From an uncultured Eubacteriales bacterium (GTDB lineage Bacteria > Bacillota > Clostridia > Oscillospirales > Oscillospiraceae), in assembly GCA_900544295.1 (NCBI GenBank), contig UQUO01000024.1, forward strand, positions 1-31,248: a stretch of DNA of 31,248 bases, given 5' to 3'. The notes beneath the pieces are model-generated. The model was given only the letters and a program-made list of their open reading frames with translations, was not told the DNA's origin and made no database searches. Made by a program: the position numbers and the translations under genes. Each line of letters opens with the position of its first letter. Within the stretch, counting starts at the first letter, position 1. Shown here in pieces: positions 21,596 to 28,897 of the stretch.

Positions 21596-21634
21596 AAAAA
21601 GAGCCTCCGTATGCCTTGCATACGGAGGCTCTTT
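21596..21634. terminator. Bidirectional intrinsic terminator
   Basis: A perfect 13-bp stem (21601-21613 and 21619-21631, loop of 5) is extended by AAA/TTT pairs. A-run 21596-21600 and T-run 21632-21634 allow it to end both the pdp operon and the convergent SGNH hydrolase gene. Confidence 0.9.
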
Positions 21635-21644
21635 ACTGTTTACG

Positions 21645-22331
21645 TCAGGCCAGTATCCCCTTCGCCTGGGGCAGGACGTAGTCGAACATTCGCCTGTGCC
21701 CCTCAGGGCTTGGGTGGATGCCGTCCTCGCTGAATAGGCCCTCAAAATCGCGCTTTTCGAGGAAGGCGCTGCGCACGTCCAGCATCGGGACGCCGCGCTT
21801 GGCGGCTATGCGCATAACGGCGAGGTTGTACATCTCGTTCCAGTGCTCTATGCTGTTCGTCGTGCCGAGAAAGCGCATGAGCGCCTTGGGGTCCAGCTTT
21901 CGCGAGAACCATTCGAAATAGCGCCGCCCGTAGACGGGGATGAGGTTTATGACCACGGGCTTGCTGCCGAGGGCCTGGATGCCGTCCAGGACCTTGTTGT
22001 AGTACTCTGTGAAGCGGGCCATGGGCGTGTTGCAGTCGTGGGGCGCCTCCGGCTCCGCGGCAACAGCCGGCCAGTTGAAATCCGAGTCGTTCCCGCCCAG
22101 CATGACGAGGGTGTTGGGACAGGCGGCAATGTCCTTGGAGTAGCGCTCCAGCCTCTTGAGCGCAGCGCCGGAGGTGCAGCCGAACTTGGAGTGGTTCTTC
22201 ATCTCCGTGTCCAGCGAGGCGCCCAGCAGGTTCACAAAGGAGTCCTTCCAGTGCGTGTACTTGGCGCTGTCGGAGAGATACACAACTCCGCCGGTGATGG
22301 AGTCGCCTATTATGCAGATGGGTTCAGCCAT
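21645..22331 (-). CDS. SGNH/GDSL-family hydrolase
   Basis: This 228-residue protein is a predicted esterase of the SGNH fold. Block I is GDSIT (nucleophile Ser11), block III is MLGGND (Asn81) and block V is SEDGIHPS (Asp203 and His206), so the catalytic set is intact. It has no signal peptide, which points to a cytoplasmic enzyme acting on an acetylated or acyl substrate. The substrate cannot be told; carbohydrate esterases and lysophospholipase-like enzymes share these motifs. It is monocistronic behind a near-perfect promoter and so may be well expressed. Confidence 0.9.
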   Translation of the reverse strand: MAEPICIIGDSITGGVVYLSDSAKYTHWKDSFVNLLGASLDTEMKNHSKFGCTSGAALKRLERYSKDIAACPNTLVMLGGNDSDFNWPAVAAEPEAPHDCNTPMARFTEYYNKVLDGIQALGSKPVVINLIPVYGRRYFEWFSRKLDPKALMRFLGTTNSIEHWNEMYNLAVMRIAAKRGVPMLDVRSAFLEKRDFEGLFSEDGIHPSPEGHRRMFDYVLPQAKGILA

Positions 22332-22367
22332 GTTGCAAACCTCGCTTTCCTCAGCTTCACTGTCTGC

Positions 22368-22396
22368 ATTATATGACCTCCAGCCCGCTTTGTCAA
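22368..22396 (-). promoter_or_regulatory. Consensus sigma-A promoter of the SGNH hydrolase gene
   Basis: On the minus strand a perfect TTGACA (22391-22396) and a perfect TATAAT (22368-22373) are 17 bp apart. Transcription would start about 30 nt before the start codon. Confidence 0.95.
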
Positions 22397-22427
22397 CACA
22401 AAAGAAACTATAAGAACAAAAGAATTT

Positions 22428-23774
22428 TTAGTTACTGCAATCCATGGAGTAGGAAAAGGTGCTTCCCTCGCCGGGGCTGCTCTCTACGCCGAGCTTGCCG
22501 CCGTGGGCGTCGGCTATCTGCTTCACCATAGCGAGGCCGAGGCCGGAGCCGCGGTCCACGCCGCGGGAGCTGTCGGCCTGCCAGAAGCGCTCCCAGATGT
22601 GGGGCAGGTCCTTTTTGTCTATTCCTATGCCGTTGTCGGAGACGGAGAACGTGAGTTTATGCCCGTCGGAGGCAAGGCGGACGCTGACCTGTCCACCCTC
22701 GGCGGTGTATTTGAAGGCGTTCTCGACCAGGTTCTGGACGAGCCGGGCCATGAGGCCGACGTCCATGTCGGCGTATACACCGGGGGCGATGTCCTTTTCG
22801 AGCTCTATGTCCCGCCCGGAGGCCACGGCGGCCTCGTCGCAGACGACCTCGACGAGCTCGGAGAAGTTCGCGCGTTCGAGGCTTATCTTGTGCGTACCCT
22901 GGTCCATGCGGGTGATGTTCAGCAGCTGGTTCACGAGGGCGGACATCTTGCGGGACTGCCGCTCGACGACCTCCATGGACTCCTCATAGTCCTCGACGGT
23001 CTTGGCGTTCTGCCTTGCGTACTCACACTCCGCGATGATAACGGCGATAGGCGTGCGCAGCTCGTGCGAGGCGTCGGAGGCGAAGCGCTTTTCGGCGTTG
23101 AAGGAGTGCTCCAGCCTGTCGAACATCCGGTCGAAGGTAGCGGCGAGGCGGTGTATCTCGTCGCGGCCTCGCTTGAGGCCGATACGGGCCGTGAGGTCGG
23201 AGCCGTCGGAGATGGCGTCCACTGTGTCGGTTATCTGCCGGACGGGTCTGAAGGCCCGGCGCGCGATGAGCCAGCCCACCACCGCCGTCAGCAGCACCAG
23301 GACGGGAAAGAGCACGAGAGAGAGTATGACGATGACGCGCACGGCGGAAAAGGAATTGTCCGTCGAGGTGATGCCCCGCAGCCAGACGTTCCCGCCAGGG
23401 TTCTGGACGTAGAGGTCGTAGACGAGGTATTTTTCACCGTCTATCGTGACATCCCTGGTCTGTCCGTTCATAAACTCCTCGTCCCCGTCGAAGTGGCGCA
23501 GGCCCGCGCCGCCTATGAGCTGCTCCTGCTCGTCGTAGACGAGGATGTAGACGTTGTGGCGGTAGAGGTTCAGCTCATCCAGGTCGAGGTAGCCGCCCTT
23601 ATACTCCACGTCGTCGATGTTGTCGTGCACGACATCGAGCAGCGTGGCCTCGGCGTTGTTCGTGAGCACGCGGTTGCCCACGATGAGCATGAAAATGAGC
23701 ACCAGCGCCACGACGAGGATCATCATGAGCGTGAAGTAGATGGTGACGCGGGTCTTGATGGTTATGAATCTCAT
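22428..23774 (-). CDS. Sensor histidine kinase (HAMP, HisKA, HATPase)
   Basis: This 448-residue membrane kinase has spans at about 12-33 and 145-170 enclosing a roughly 110-residue outside sensor domain. A HAMP domain follows (about 171-225). HisKA carries phospho-acceptor His237 in FASDASHELRTPIAV. The ATPase has the N box LVQNLVENAFKYT, G1 SDNGIGIDK, the F box region WERFWQAD and G2 GSGLGLAMVK, so it should be active. The sensor domain is not one I can name. The ATG overlaps the response regulator stop by ATGA, and the pair is one operon. The stimulus is unknown; the divergent PepSY gene is the likeliest target. Confidence 0.95.
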   Translation of the reverse strand: MRFITIKTRVTIYFTLMMILVVALVLIFMLIVGNRVLTNNAEATLLDVVHDNIDDVEYKGGYLDLDELNLYRHNVYILVYDEQEQLIGGAGLRHFDGDEEFMNGQTRDVTIDGEKYLVYDLYVQNPGGNVWLRGITSTDNSFSAVRVIVILSLVLFPVLVLLTAVVGWLIARRAFRPVRQITDTVDAISDGSDLTARIGLKRGRDEIHRLAATFDRMFDRLEHSFNAEKRFASDASHELRTPIAVIIAECEYARQNAKTVEDYEESMEVVERQSRKMSALVNQLLNITRMDQGTHKISLERANFSELVEVVCDEAAVASGRDIELEKDIAPGVYADMDVGLMARLVQNLVENAFKYTAEGGQVSVRLASDGHKLTFSVSDNGIGIDKKDLPHIWERFWQADSSRGVDRGSGLGLAMVKQIADAHGGKLGVESSPGEGSTFSYSMDCSN

Positions 23775-24445
23775 GCCTCGTCCCTCAGCACCCAGCCCAC
23801 GCCGCGGACGGTGTGGATGAGCTTTTTGTCGAAGTCGGCGTCCAGCTTCCGGCGCAGGTAGCTCATGTAGACGTCCACGACGTTGGTGCCGCCCTCCCAG
23901 TCGTAGCTCCAGACGTTGTTCTCGATAGCCTCGCGGGAGAGGACGCTGCCCTTGTTGCGTATCATGAACTCCAGGACGGCGAACTCCTTGGCGGAGAGGT
24001 CGATGCTCTTCCCTGCGCGGGTCACGCGGTGCGAAGCCGCGTCCAGCGAGAGGTCGCCGCAGGTGAAGACGTTTGTGACGCTCCCCGTGGACTTGCGGGT
24101 CATGGCCCGGATGCGCGCTAGCAGCTCGTCAAAGGAAAAGGGCTTCACGAGGTAGTCGTTGGCGCCGAGGTCAAGGCCCTCCACCCTGTCGCCCACGGCG
24201 TCGCGCGCCGTCAGGAAGAGTACGGGCGTGGCGTCCCCGCGCTCGCGCAGCCTGCGCACGGCGGTGAAGCCGTCCATGCGCGGCATCATCACGTCGAAGA
24301 TGGCGGCGTCGTAGTCCGTGCCTTCGAGATAATCGAGCGCCTCGCGCCCGTCGTAGCAGGCGTCCGTAGAATAGCCCGCCGCCGCGAGCCGTTTGCAGAT
24401 GATCCGGTTGAGGTCCCTCTCGTCCTCAACGACCAGTATGCGCAT
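23771..24445 (-). CDS. OmpR/PhoB-family response regulator
   Basis: This 224-residue regulator has a receiver domain with acidic pocket (EDE, residues 7-9), phospho-acceptor Asp51 in AIFDVMMPRMDGF, Thr79 (FLTA) and Lys101 (LVKPF). A C-terminal winged helix (about 125-222) carries SLDAASHRVTRAGKSIDLSA, LEFMIRNKGSVLSREAIENNVWSYD (quoted in parts) and TVRGVGWVL. I start at ATG 24445 behind GGGGGG; the ATG at 24484 lacks a ribosome site. It is the first gene of the two-component operon. The tandem 11-bp repeats upstream are the kind of site that this family binds as head-to-tail dimers. Confidence 0.95.
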   Translation of the reverse strand: MRILVVEDERDLNRIICKRLAAAGYSTDACYDGREALDYLEGTDYDAAIFDVMMPRMDGFTAVRRLRERGDATPVLFLTARDAVGDRVEGLDLGANDYLVKPFSFDELLARIRAMTRKSTGSVTNVFTCGDLSLDAASHRVTRAGKSIDLSAKEFAVLEFMIRNKGSVLSREAIENNVWSYDWEGGTNVVDVYMSYLRRKLDADFDKKLIHTVRGVGWVLRDEA

Positions 24446-24488
24446 GGCATATCCCCCCACAGTGTGTTTACCGTATTTTCTCACGCCG

Positions 24489-24564
24489 GCATTAGAACCG
24501 CATTAAAATGATATCGCAAAAAAAGTCTTTTGAAAAGCCCGCCGTTTTTAATGAAAGCTTAATG
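24489..24564. promoter_or_regulatory. Two mirrored pairs of 11-bp direct repeats, probable response-regulator sites
   Basis: On the plus strand GCATTA repeats at 24489-24494 and 24500-24505 (11-bp period). TTAATG repeats at 24548-24553 and 24559-24564 (11-bp period). The second pair is the reverse complement of the first in its core (CATTA versus TAATG), so one pair faces each divergent gene. Each pair ends roughly 10 bp from a weak -10-like sequence: GAGAAT (24574-24579) toward the PepSY gene and GAAAAT (about 24475-24480) toward the regulator. This is the layout of OmpR/PhoB-type activated promoters. Confidence 0.75.
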
Positions 24565-24614
24565 ACGGCCTGGGAGAATAGGGACGAAGCCAAAGTGTGC
24601 AAGGAGGAAGGAAA

Positions 24615-24923
24615 TTGAAAAAAACTATAATAATCATCATAGTCGCGCTTGTCCTTATCGCAGCCGTGGCGCTCGGCCTCGTCTGGTACTTCGTCTGGAA
24701 CGACAGCGCGTATATAGGCCGGGACGCGGCGAAAGCCGCCGCCCTCGCGGACGCCGGCTTCAGCGCACAGGAGGTACAGAGGCTGAAAGCTGACTTTGAG
24801 AGGGACGACGGCTTTGTGTTCTACGAGGTGAAATTCATAAGCGGCACAACGGAGTATGAGTACACCATAGACGCCTCCACGGGCGCGGTGCTCCACTCCG
24901 AAACGGAGCCGGTGTTCGACTGA
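24615..24923 (+). CDS. Membrane-anchored PepSY-domain protein
   Basis: I start at TTG 24615, 8 nt after AGGAGGAAGG; the GTG at 24597 would place the ribosome site inside the gene. The 102-residue protein has a short basic N-terminus, one span (about 4-25, TIIIIIVALVLIAAVALGLV) and an outside PepSY domain (about 36-100: AAALADAGFSAQEVQRLKA, FYEVKFISGTTEYEYTID, STGAVLHSE). PepSY domains bind or inhibit proteases and accompany two-component systems in many Bacillota. It diverges from the two-component operon and shares its control region, so it is a likely regulon member and may feed back on the sensor. Confidence 0.87.
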   Translation: MKKTIIIIIVALVLIAAVALGLVWYFVWNDSAYIGRDAAKAAALADAGFSAQEVQRLKADFERDDGFVFYEVKFISGTTEYEYTIDASTGAVLHSETEPVFD

Positions 24924-24932
24924 AAGGGGAGC

Positions 24933-26765
24933 TCACTCCGCCCGCAGCACGCGGGCGGAGTTTTCTTCTGCAAACTGGCGGCTGTAGAGCTCGTGGTAGT
25001 AGCCGCGGCGGGAGAGCAGCTCGCGGTGCGTGCCCTGCTCGACGATCCTGCCGTCGCGCACGACGAGGATGAGGTCGGCGCGGCGGATGGTGGAGAGCCG
25101 GTGGGCGATGAGGAAGCTGGTCCGGTCCCGGAGTATGTGCTCGATGGCGTCCTGGATGAGCTGTTCTGTCTGCGTGTCGATGGAGCTCGTGGCCTCGTCG
25201 AGGACGAAGATGCGCGGGTCTGCCAGCACGGCTCTGGCGAAGGAGACGAGCTGCTTTTCGCCCGTAGAGAGCTTGTCGCCGCCCTCGCCCACGTCGCTGT
25301 CCCAGCCGTTTTCGAGCTTTTCGGCCACGATGTCTGCGGAGACGGCGCGCGCGGCGGCCTCGACCTCCTCGTCCGTGGCGTCGAGCCTGCCGTAGCGGAT
25401 ATTCTCGCGCAGGGAGCCTGAAAAGAGGTGCGGGCTCTGCAAAACGTAGCCGATGGCCGAGTGGAGCCAGAGCTGGCTGCGTTCGCGGTAGTCCACGCCG
25501 TCTATGAGTATCTGCCCCTCCGTCGGCTCGAAGAAGCGGCAGGCGAGGTTCACGAGGGTCGATTTCCCCGCCCCCGTCTCACCGACGATGGCCACGGTGG
25601 TCCCGGCGGGTATCTTGAGGTCGAAGTGCGAGAGCACGTCCTCGCCTCCGTCGGGATAGCGGAAGGTGACGTCGCGAAACTCGATGTCGCCCCTTATGGG
25701 CTCCCAGTTCTCGCGCTTCGGGTGGAAGGCGTCGCCGTATTTTTCGATGACGGCCTGGCTGTCACGGACGTTGGGCTCGGTGTCGAGCAGGCCCGTGACG
25801 CGCTCTATGTTCGCCTGGAGGGAGATGAATTCCGCAAGGTCCTCGGCCAGTATCTGCACCGGCTCGAAGATGCCGACGGCGTAGGTGACAAAGGCCGAGA
25901 GCGTGCTCAGGCCCAGGACCCCATCCAGGCTCATGTGCCCGCCGCTGTAGAGCACGATGGCCACGGCCAGCGTGGAGCAGAAGAGGACGAGGGGGATGTA
26001 CACGGCGCTGAGCTTTGCGGCCTTCACGCCCGCGTCCCGCGCCTGACCGGTGAGAGAGCGGAACTCTGAGTCGTTCGAGTCCTCGATGACGAGGGTCTTG
26101 GAGGTCTTGGCCCCGGTGATGCCCTCGTTGAAGGCGCCGGTGATGCGGGAACTCAGCTTGCGCACGCGGCGGTTCCAGTGCAGGATGCGGTTCTGGAAAT
26201 ACCCCGTCAGCAGCGCCACCGCCGGCACGACCAGGATGACGACGAGGGCCAGCTTCCAGTTGAGCAGCAGCATGGAGACGAAGACGAAAACGAGGTAGCA
26301 CAGCGCCCAGAGCATGTCGGCCAGGTTCCAGGCGAGCATGCCGGCGATGCGGTTGGTGTCGTTCATGACGCGGCTGATGAGGTAGCCCACGGGCGTGACG
26401 TTGTAAAAGGAGAAGGACAGCCCCTGCAAATGCGTGAAGAGCCTGCGCCGCAGATCGCGCCCCAGGTACATCTCGATGCCCATGGAGACGTTGCCGAAGC
26501 CCATGACCGCGGCTGCCTGGAGCAGTATCACTGCAAAATAGGCAAGGCCGAAGGGCCAGAGCCCCGCGATGGAGCCGGTCTCTATGAAATTCGCCACGGC
26601 GTAGCGCTGGAAGAGCGGCAGCGCCGCGTCAACCATTGCGATGGGCAGGTTCATGGCGATGAGCAGCGCGAAGGCGCGGCGGCGCGGGCGCAGGTATGGC
26701 CCGAGGCGCTTCCATATCTTTATGTCAAAGGATTTTGTGTATTCCTGCTCGTCATATGCCGGCAT
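24933..26765 (-). CDS. ABC exporter half-transporter, catalytic-site partner
   Basis: This 610-residue protein has six membrane spans (about 33-340) and a C-terminal ATPase. Walker A is GETGAGKS (395-402), the Q loop is VLQSPHLFSG, and Walker B ends in the normal Asp523-Glu524 (FVLDEATSSID), followed by His in LIAHRLST. The signature is altered to LSTGE (499-503) instead of LSGGQ. Together with its partner this makes one canonical and one degenerate ATP site, as in BmrCD, LmrCD and TM287/288 heterodimers. It overlaps the partner gene by 14 nt and starts at ATG 26765. The likely role is export of drugs or other amphipathic compounds; the substrate is not shown. Confidence 0.94.
   Translation of the reverse strand: MPAYDEQEYTKSFDIKIWKRLGPYLRPRRRAFALLIAMNLPIAMVDAALPLFQRYAVANFIETGSIAGLWPFGLAYFAVILLQAAAVMGFGNVSMGIEMYLGRDLRRRLFTHLQGLSFSFYNVTPVGYLISRVMNDTNRIAGMLAWNLADMLWALCYLVFVFVSMLLLNWKLALVVILVVPAVALLTGYFQNRILHWNRRVRKLSSRITGAFNEGITGAKTSKTLVIEDSNDSEFRSLTGQARDAGVKAAKLSAVYIPLVLFCSTLAVAIVLYSGGHMSLDGVLGLSTLSAFVTYAVGIFEPVQILAEDLAEFISLQANIERVTGLLDTEPNVRDSQAVIEKYGDAFHPKRENWEPIRGDIEFRDVTFRYPDGGEDVLSHFDLKIPAGTTVAIVGETGAGKSTLVNLACRFFEPTEGQILIDGVDYRERSQLWLHSAIGYVLQSPHLFSGSLRENIRYGRLDATDEEVEAAARAVSADIVAEKLENGWDSDVGEGGDKLSTGEKQLVSFARAVLADPRIFVLDEATSSIDTQTEQLIQDAIEHILRDRTSFLIAHRLSTIRRADLILVVRDGRIVEQGTHRELLSRRGYYHELYSRQFAEENSARVLRAE
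24935..24966 (+). terminator. Terminator of the PepSY gene, embedded in the ABC gene 3' end
   Basis: An 11-bp perfect stem (24935-24945 and 24951-24961, loop AGCAC) is followed by TTTCTT. It overlaps the last codons and stop of the convergent ABC transporter gene, so the same bases code for protein on the other strand. Confidence 0.8.
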
Positions 26766-28602
26766 GTTCCCCGCCCCCTTCCTCTATGAGCCTGCGGTCG
26801 TCGCTGCTCATCTGGATGTCGTAGATCTCGCGATAGATGCCGGGCCTGGAGATGAGCTCCTCGTGCGTGCCGATGTCGGAGACCTGCCCGTTTTCGAGCA
26901 CGAGTATGCGCTCGGCCTGCATGAGCGTCGTTATCCTGTGCGAGATGAGGATGACCGTCGCGCGCCCGAGGCTCTCGCGCAGGGCGGCGCGTATTTTTGC
27001 GTCCGTTTCCGAGTCCACGGCGGAGAGCGAGTCGTCAAAGACCATGACGGGCGCGCCGGATATGAGCATCCTGGCGATGGCGACGCGCTGCTTCTGCCCT
27101 CCGGAGAGGGTGACGCCGCGCTCGCCCACCAGTGTGTCGTAGCCGTCGGGAAACTCGGACACGGCCTCGTCCACGCAGGCGATGGCGGCGGCCCTGCGTA
27201 TCTCCGCCTCCTCCGCCCCGGGCCTCGGCGCGGCTATGTTCTCGCGTATCGTGCGCGAGAAGAGGAAGGGCTCCTGCAACACGAGGCCGATGTTCCGGCG
27301 CAGGTACCCGCGCTCGATGAGCCGGATGTCCCGGCCGCCTATCGTGATCTCGCCCTGCCCCTCTCCGAGGTCGTAGAGCCTGTCAAGCAGGTGGACGAGG
27401 GTAGATTTGCCCGAGCCGGTGCCGCCCAGGATGGCGAAGGTGGAGCCCGCGGGCACGGTAAAGCTGACGTCCCGCAGCACCTCCTGCCCCTCGTAGCCGA
27501 AGCTGACGTGGGAAAAGACGATGTCCCCGTCCATGGGCGCCTCGGCGGCGCCGGGCAGCTCGCGCTCCTCCTCGGCGCGCAGGATGTAGGCCACGCGGTC
27601 CATCGAGACGCCGGCCTTGCTCATGTCGGCCAGCACGCGCCCCAGGCTGCGCACGGGCCAGGCGAGGGTGGAGTTGTAGCTCACGAAGGCGAGAAAGCCG
27701 CCGAGCGTGAGCTCCCCCCTCACCGCCTCGACCACGCCGAGGATGAGGATGACCATGACCTGCAGGCAGGTCAGCAGCGTGCCGGAGGCCCAGTAGACCG
27801 CGAGGACGCGCCCGAGCTTTATCCACAGCTCGGAGAAGCGGTCGTTCTTCTCGTTGAATTTGCCCAGCTCAAAGCTCTCCCGGCCGAAGGCGCGCACTAC
27901 GCGCACCCCGGTGAGGTTTTCCTGCACCATGGTGGTGAGCTCGCCCTCGGCCTCGTCTGCGACCTTGAAGCGCGCGGCGATGCGCCCGTAGAAGAGGCCC
28001 GAGCTGAGGGCCACGACGGGTATGAAGGCCAAGGAGACCAGGGAGAGCTTCACGTTCATGGAGAACATGGCGTAGAGGTACACGGCGACGAGGATGACCG
28101 TGCGGATGACCTCGACCAGCTGGGTGCAGACGAAGGTGCGCACGACCTCGACGTCGGAGGTGCAGCGCTGGATCATCTCGCCCGTCTGATGCGCGGTGTG
28201 CCAGGCGAAGGGCAGGCGCTGGATGTGGGAAAAGAGCTCGTCGCGTATGCCCTTTACAAAGCCCTCTGAGCCTCTGGCGAGGAAGAGCCTCTGTCCGAAG
28301 ATGGCAAAGCCGCGCAGCACAGCGAAGAGCACGACCGCCCCCGCCGCCCAGACGAGGGCCATGGCCGGGTCGGCGCGCAGGGCCTCGATCGGCAGCGCGC
28401 CCGCCAGCGCCGCGGGCAGCTGCGGCTTCTCCGTGCCGAGTACGGAGTCCACCGTGACGCGGACTATCTGGGGTATGAGCGCGTTGAAGACCTGGCTGAA
28501 AAGGCTCATCAGCAGTCCAAGGGCAAAGAGCCAGGCCACGGGTCTGAGGTAGCGGACCACGAGCTTCGCCTTCCCGCGCCCTGTGAGTTTTTCTTCTTTC
28601 AT
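26752..28602 (-). CDS. ABC exporter half-transporter, degenerate-site partner
   Basis: This 616-residue protein has six spans (about 22-330) and a C-terminal ATPase. Walker A is GGTGSGKS (393-400), the signature is a normal LSGGQ (499-503), and the H loop is LISHRITT. Walker B reads VMVFDDSLSAVD: Asp524 replaces the catalytic Glu, the hallmark of the degenerate half in heterodimeric exporters (TM287, BmrC, LmrC). I start at ATG 28602, which has GGAGG only 4 nt upstream; a TTG at 28614 would overlap that site. It is the first structural gene of an operon controlled by a leader peptide and terminator, and diverges from a TetR-family gene. Confidence 0.94.
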   Translation of the reverse strand: MKEEKLTGRGKAKLVVRYLRPVAWLFALGLLMSLFSQVFNALIPQIVRVTVDSVLGTEKPQLPAALAGALPIEALRADPAMALVWAAGAVVLFAVLRGFAIFGQRLFLARGSEGFVKGIRDELFSHIQRLPFAWHTAHQTGEMIQRCTSDVEVVRTFVCTQLVEVIRTVILVAVYLYAMFSMNVKLSLVSLAFIPVVALSSGLFYGRIAARFKVADEAEGELTTMVQENLTGVRVVRAFGRESFELGKFNEKNDRFSELWIKLGRVLAVYWASGTLLTCLQVMVILILGVVEAVRGELTLGGFLAFVSYNSTLAWPVRSLGRVLADMSKAGVSMDRVAYILRAEEERELPGAAEAPMDGDIVFSHVSFGYEGQEVLRDVSFTVPAGSTFAILGGTGSGKSTLVHLLDRLYDLGEGQGEITIGGRDIRLIERGYLRRNIGLVLQEPFLFSRTIRENIAAPRPGAEEAEIRRAAAIACVDEAVSEFPDGYDTLVGERGVTLSGGQKQRVAIARMLISGAPVMVFDDSLSAVDSETDAKIRAALRESLGRATVILISHRITTLMQAERILVLENGQVSDIGTHEELISRPGIYREIYDIQMSSDDRRLIEEGGGEHAGI

Positions 28603-28616
28603 ATGTCCTCCCAAAC

Positions 28617-28651
28617 AAAAAAACGTGCCCCGGCCGAAGGCCGGAACACGT
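28617..28651 (-). terminator. Intrinsic terminator (attenuator) in the ABC operon leader
   Basis: On the minus strand a long stem pairs 28639-28651 with 28623-28635 through CGTG/CACG, two G-U pairs and CCGGCC/GGCCGG, loop TTC. Seven T residues follow (28617-28623). It lies only about 15 nt before the first ABC start codon and downstream of the promoter, so most transcripts should stop here unless antitermination occurs. Confidence 0.9.
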
Positions 28652-28684
28652 CATGAAAGCCAAAAGAGCGCAAAAAGGGCGCGC

Positions 28685-28759
28685 TTAGAGACAGACAGAA
28701 CGCGACGGCCCGCCGGAAAATGCGGCTGCGCCGGTGCAGCTGACACGGGTCCTCGTCAT
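28685..28759 (-). CDS. Leader peptide of the ABC exporter operon (24 residues)
   Basis: A short ORF begins at ATG 28757-28759 with GGGAGG about 8 nt upstream and ends at TAA 28685. The product starts MTRTRVSCTG, continues through an Ala/Phe/Ser/Gly-rich middle and ends PSRSVCL. It sits about 36 nt after the predicted transcription start and 34 nt before the terminator stem. This is the arrangement of ribosome-mediated attenuators such as bmrB-bmrCD of Bacillus subtilis, where a ribosome stalled by an antibiotic on the leader prevents the terminator from forming. It shows no run of one amino-acid codon, so amino-acid attenuation is less likely. It is too short for routine gene finders. Confidence 0.75.
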   Translation of the reverse strand: MTRTRVSCTGAAAFSGGPSRSVCL

Positions 28760-28801
28760 CCTGTTCGCCTCCCTTCAAGTAATTGCGCTATGCGCAGGAA
28801 G

Positions 28802-28830
28802 AGTATATAACAGCGGCCGGGCTCTGTCAA
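28802..28830 (-). promoter_or_regulatory. Promoter of the ABC exporter operon
   Basis: On the minus strand TTGACA (28825-28830) and TATACT (28802-28807) are 17 bp apart. The transcript would begin near 28795 and carry a roughly 190-nt leader. A perfect palindrome (TGCGC-TAT-GCGCA on the plus strand, 28784-28796) falls at its 5' end. Confidence 0.92.
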
Positions 28831-28876
28831 GGGAGAATCCTCCCGCCTTGTCGCCGCCGGAAAAATGTGCTACTAT
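28831..28876 (+). promoter_or_regulatory. Promoter of the TetR-family gene and candidate operator
   Basis: TTGTCG (28848-28853) and TACTAT (28871-28876) are 17 bp apart. Only 17 bp separate this -35 from the opposing -35 of the ABC operon, and that gap holds the dyad GGGAG-AATC-CTCCC (28831-28844). A repressor bound there would cover both promoters. Binding by the TetR protein is inference. Confidence 0.7.
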
Positions 28877-28897
28877 TTACCGCGAGGAGGGTTCCAC

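Noticed and set aside
22503..23861. Long plus-strand open frame opposite the histidine kinase (452 codons)
   Set aside because: The minus-strand kinase has all catalytic boxes; the opposite frame has no recognisable motif.
26641..28269. Long plus-strand open frame opposite the ABC genes (542 codons)
   Set aside because: The ABC proteins have full Walker and signature motifs; this frame is a high-GC shadow.
28685..28759. Amino-acid-responsive leader peptide (trp/his type)
   Set aside because: There is no run of codons for a single amino acid, and the downstream genes are an exporter rather than a biosynthetic operon.
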